Below are positions 7,004-9,501 of a stretch of DNA of 9,501 nucleotides, in pieces. The stretch lies in assembly GCA_003554685.1 (NCBI GenBank), contig PWHA01000314.1, positions 1 through 9,501 on the forward strand. The letters run 5' to 3'. A program made the translations under genes and the position numbers. The notes under the pieces are model-generated. The model worked only from the letters and a program-made list of their open reading frames with translations, did no database searches and was not told the origin of the DNA. How positions within the stretch are numbered: the first letter of the stretch is position 1; each line of letters begins with the position of its first letter. The DNA comes from Halanaerobiaceae bacterium. Lineage in GTDB: Bacteria > Bacillota > Halanaerobiia > Halanaerobiales > Halarsenatibacteraceae.

Positions 7004-8039
7004 TATTGCCGTAATTCCGGGAGATGGAATAGGCCCTGAGGTCGTGGCTCAGGGCATTAAAGCTCTGGAGAAACTCTCAGAAATTACCGAGCTGGAGGTT
7101 AAATTTAGCGAATTCCCTCTGGGGGCTGATCATTATCTTGAGACGGGAGAGCTGGTCAGTCCCGAAACTAAAAGTGACCTGGCCAATTTTGATGCTATCT
7201 ATCTGGGAGCGGTGGGAGACCCCCGGGTTAAACCCGGCGTCCTGGAACATGGGATTCTGCTGGACCTGAGATTCTCTTTTGATCAATATATCAATCTCCG
7301 GCCCATCAAGCTTCTGGATGAAAAGTTTACTCCTCTCAAGGATACCGCTCCTGAAGATATTGATTTCCTGGTTGTTCGGGAAAATACTGAGGGGCTTTAC
7401 TGCGGTTCCGGTGGTTTCCTCAAAAAGAACACCCCTCAGGAGGTTGCCGTTCAGGAGATGATCAACACCTATCAGGGAGTGGAAAGAGTCATCCGCTATG
7501 CCTATCGTTATGCCAAACAGCGGAGAGGGAAATTAACCCTCTGTGATAAGAGCAATGTTCTGGAGTATGCCCATGATCTCTGGCAGCGGGTTTTTGCCAG
7601 TCTGGGAGAGGAATTTCCCGGGGTCGAGCAGGATCATATTCTGGTTGACGCCATGACCATGAAGCTGGTGAGGAATCCTGAAATATTTGATGTGGTGGTG
7701 ACCTGTAATATGTTTGGTGATATAATTACCGATCTGGGTGCTGAAATTCAGGGAGGCATGGGTCTGGCTGTCTCAGGAAATATCAATCCCTCGGGAGTAT
7801 CAATGTTTGAACCGGTCCACGGTTCGGCTCCCGATATTGCAGGAGAGGGCAGGGCCAACCCTACAGCCGCTCTGCTGGCTGCCGCCATGATGGTTGAAGT
7901 TCTTGGTCATCCCGCTGCAGCTGACAAACTGGAGTTGGCAGTAAATCGTGCCCTGCAGCAGAATCAGACAACTGCCGATATGGGGGGCAGTCTTTCCACC
8001 TCTCAGGCCGGAGATTACATTTGCAGTATATTAGAATAG
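6990..8039 (+). CDS. leuB: 3-isopropylmalate dehydrogenase, type 2-like
   Basis: The enzyme oxidatively decarboxylates 3-isopropylmalate to 2-oxoisocaproate with NAD+. It has 349 residues from ATG 6990, preceded by AGGTGAGG (6979-6986) and overlapping leuD by 14 bases. It opens with IAVIPGDGIGPEV. Catalytic Tyr137 (NTEGLYCG) and Lys187 (CDKSNV) are present. Metal-binding Asp220, Asp244 and Asp248 have the family spacing, and the NAD-binding EPVHGSAPDIAGEGRANPTA is near the C-terminus. The stretch GAVGDPRVKPGVLEHGILLD with LRFSFDQYINLRP resembles the actinobacterial type 2 LeuB and tartrate-dehydrogenase-like branch. The E. coli form (GGPKW...) is different. Because cimA follows, it probably also handles 3-methylmalate. 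A tartrate/malate dehydrogenase role is unlikely given the operon. Confidence 0.93.
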   Translation: MSVYNIAVIPGDGIGPEVVAQGIKALEKLSEITELEVKFSEFPLGADHYLETGELVSPETKSDLANFDAIYLGAVGDPRVKPGVLEHGILLDLRFSFDQYINLRPIKLLDEKFTPLKDTAPEDIDFLVVRENTEGLYCGSGGFLKKNTPQEVAVQEMINTYQGVERVIRYAYRYAKQRRGKLTLCDKSNVLEYAHDLWQRVFASLGEEFPGVEQDHILVDAMTMKLVRNPEIFDVVVTCNMFGDIITDLGAEIQGGMGLAVSGNINPSGVSMFEPVHGSAPDIAGEGRANPTAALLAAAMMVEVLGHPAAADKLELAVNRALQQNQTTADMGGSLSTSQAGDYICSILE

Positions 8040-8056
8040 GAGGAATCAAGCAGTCA

Positions 8057-9501
8057 ATGATAAAAATATATGACACAACCCTGCGGGATGGAACGCAGCG
8101 TGAAGGAGTCTCCTATTCCACCGAGGACAAACTTAACATCACCAGAAAACTGGCCGAAACCGGGATAGATTATGTTGAGGGAGGCTGGCCCGGTTCCAAT
8201 CCCAAGGATATTGAATATTTTAAGCGGGTTCAAGAACTTAATCTTCCCGGCTTAACGGTGACTGCCTTTGGCAGCACCCGCCATGCAGGAATTGATCCGG
8301 AGGAAGATAGGAACCTTCAGGCTATTCTGGAGTCGGGGGCAGAGGCTGCCGCCCTGGTGGGCAAATCCTGGATTCTTCATGTTGAGGAAGCCCTTAAAAC
8401 CAGCCGGGAAGAAAACCTGGCCATGATAGAAAGTTCGGTCAGCTATCTCAAAGAACAGGGTCTGGAGGTCCACTTTGATGCCGAGCATTTTTTTGATGGT
8501 TATGAGGATTCCCCCGATTATGCTCTTAAGACCTTGAAAGCGGCAGAGAGGGGGGGAGCCGATACCCTGGTTCTTTGTGACACCAATGGCGGCACCATGC
8601 CCTCCCGGCTGCGGGAGATTATCAGGGAGGTAAAGGATCAGATTTCAACTCCCCTGGGCATTCATGCTCATAATGACTGCGAAGTGGCAGTGGCCAACTC
8701 TCTGGTGGCGGTGGAAGAGGGAGTAACCCAGGTGCAGGGTACCATCAATGGTTTTGGGGAACGCTGCGGCAATGCTAATCTTTCTGCCATTATCCCCAAT
8801 CTTCAGCTGAAATATGATTATCAAATGGTAAGTCAGGAGAAGCTAAAAAGAATTACCGCCACCTCCCGTTTTGTCAGTGAAGCGGCCAACCTGAATCCTC
8901 CGGCTCAGGCCGCATATGTGGGAGAAAGCGCCTTTGCCCATAAGGGTGGAATTCATGTTAATGCCATTCTCAAGAATGCCCGGACCTATGAACATGAGGA
9001 CCCTGAGCTTGTCGGTAATCACCGCCGGGTGCTGGTTTCCGAACTTTCCGGTAAAAGCAATTTGATCTATAAAGCTGAGGAGCTGGGAATTGAACTTGAT
9101 GACGAAAGCCAGGATTTACAGGAAGTACTGGCAACCATAAAGGACCTGGAGCATCAGGGCTATTATTTCGAAGGTGCTGAGGCCTCACTCAAACTCTTGC
9201 TGGAGAAAAGCCGGGGCGACTATCAGAAGCTCTTTGGTCTGGAGGGAGTCAGAATTTTAACCGATAAAAAGGAGGATATTAATCCCCATTCTGAGGCAAC
9301 CATCAAGGTGCTGGTGGAAGGGGAACAGGTTCATACGGCAGCCGAGGGTGTGGGGCCGGTAAATGCTCTTGATAAGGCCCTGCGAAAGGCTTTGATTAAT
9401 TTTTATCCGGAAATAAAAGACATATATCTTATCGATTATAAGGTCCGGGTGCTGAATGGAAAAGATGGAACTGCGGCCCGGGTCCGGGTTTTAATAGAAA
9501 C
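8057..9501 (+). CDS. cimA: (R)-citramalate synthase (3' truncated by the window)
   Basis: It condenses pyruvate and acetyl-CoA to (R)-citramalate, the entry to the threonine-independent isoleucine pathway. From ATG 8057, 481 codons are visible with no stop. Family members of this type are about 530 residues, so some 50 are missing. The signature DTTLRDGTQREGVSYS, then YVEGGWPGSNPKD, distinguishes this citramalate synthase group from LeuA. Metal-binding HAHND is at 203-207, followed by GTINGFGERCGNANL. The C-terminal LeuA-type allosteric domain starts near residue 410 and includes GVGPVNALDKALRKAL. AGGAGGAA (8038-8045) overlaps the leuB stop and lies 11 bases from the ATG, longer than for most genes here; no in-frame alternative start lies closer. 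Homocitrate synthase or LeuA function is less likely. Isoleucine feedback is inferred. Confidence 0.94.
   Translation, partial: MIKIYDTTLRDGTQREGVSYSTEDKLNITRKLAETGIDYVEGGWPGSNPKDIEYFKRVQELNLPGLTVTAFGSTRHAGIDPEEDRNLQAILESGAEAAALVGKSWILHVEEALKTSREENLAMIESSVSYLKEQGLEVHFDAEHFFDGYEDSPDYALKTLKAAERGGADTLVLCDTNGGTMPSRLREIIREVKDQISTPLGIHAHNDCEVAVANSLVAVEEGVTQVQGTINGFGERCGNANLSAIIPNLQLKYDYQMVSQEKLKRITATSRFVSEAANLNPPAQAAYVGESAFAHKGGIHVNAILKNARTYEHEDPELVGNHRRVLVSELSGKSNLIYKAEELGIELDDESQDLQEVLATIKDLEHQGYYFEGAEASLKLLLEKSRGDYQKLFGLEGVRILTDKKEDINPHSEATIKVLVEGEQVHTAAEGVGPVNALDKALRKALINFYPEIKDIYLIDYKVRVLNGKDGTAARVRVLIE

Larger units (their letters stand above)
353..9501 (+). other. ilvBNC-leuACDB-cimA operon (right end outside the window)
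   Basis: Eight genes on one strand are separated by an overlap of 4 (ilvB-ilvN), then by 126, 14, 4 and 1 bases. Then come an overlap of 14 (leuD-leuB) and a gap of 17 (leuB-cimA). I see no terminator between them, so one transcript is likely, with a possible extra promoter in the 126-base gap. The set covers acetohydroxyacid synthase to isomeroreductase plus the whole leucine branch and the citramalate entry to isoleucine. ilvD and ilvE are absent from the visible part. Confidence 0.88.

Noticed and set aside
8550..8556. Homopolymer runs (G7 here in cimA; C7 at 1844-1850 in ilvB) as phase-variable tracts
   Set aside because: Runs of seven are short for slipped-strand switching, both frames are intact, and phase variation of housekeeping biosynthesis is unlikely.

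Overview
The window carries one compact, co-directional branched-chain amino acid operon on the + strand. The order is ilvB-ilvN-ilvC-leuA-leuC-leuD-leuB-cimA, and the last gene runs off the right edge. The gene order, strong purine-rich ribosome binding sites, use of TTG as a start and roughly balanced base composition point to a bacterium of the Clostridia/Firmicutes type. A more precise assignment, for example to the halophilic anaerobes (Halanaerobiales), would be a guess.

Layout. Bases 1-159 are the 3' end of an upstream gene I do not recognise. Bases 160-352 are a 193-base leader with a T-run terminator-like hairpin, several mutually exclusive pairings and a weak promoter candidate, but no T-box. 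ilvB and ilvN (353-2574) encode the catalytic and regulatory subunits of acetohydroxyacid synthase. A 126-base gap (2575-2700) holds short direct repeats, two of them in exact 10-base tandem. ilvC (2701-3693) is ketol-acid reductoisomerase. leuA, leuC, leuD and leuB (3708-8039) form the complete isopropylmalate pathway, packed with gaps of 1-4 bases or a 14-base overlap. cimA (8057 to the edge) is an (R)-citramalate synthase.

How they work together. IlvBN and IlvC serve both the valine/leucine branch (from pyruvate) and the isoleucine branch (from pyruvate plus 2-oxobutyrate). LeuA starts leucine synthesis from 2-oxoisovalerate. CimA condenses pyruvate with acetyl-CoA to citramalate, which LeuCD and LeuB can convert to 2-oxobutyrate, giving threonine-independent isoleucine synthesis. 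LeuCD and LeuB would thus serve two pathways. Dihydroxyacid dehydratase (ilvD), needed by all branches, and the branched-chain aminotransferase (ilvE) are not in the window.

The coding content is largely ordinary housekeeping metabolism. The points that deserve a second look are the ilvB leader, a four-cysteine insert in IlvB, the phased repeats in the ilvN-ilvC gap, and the pairing of an actinobacterial-style (type 2) LeuB with CimA. I found no mobile element, CRISPR array, tRNA or rRNA.
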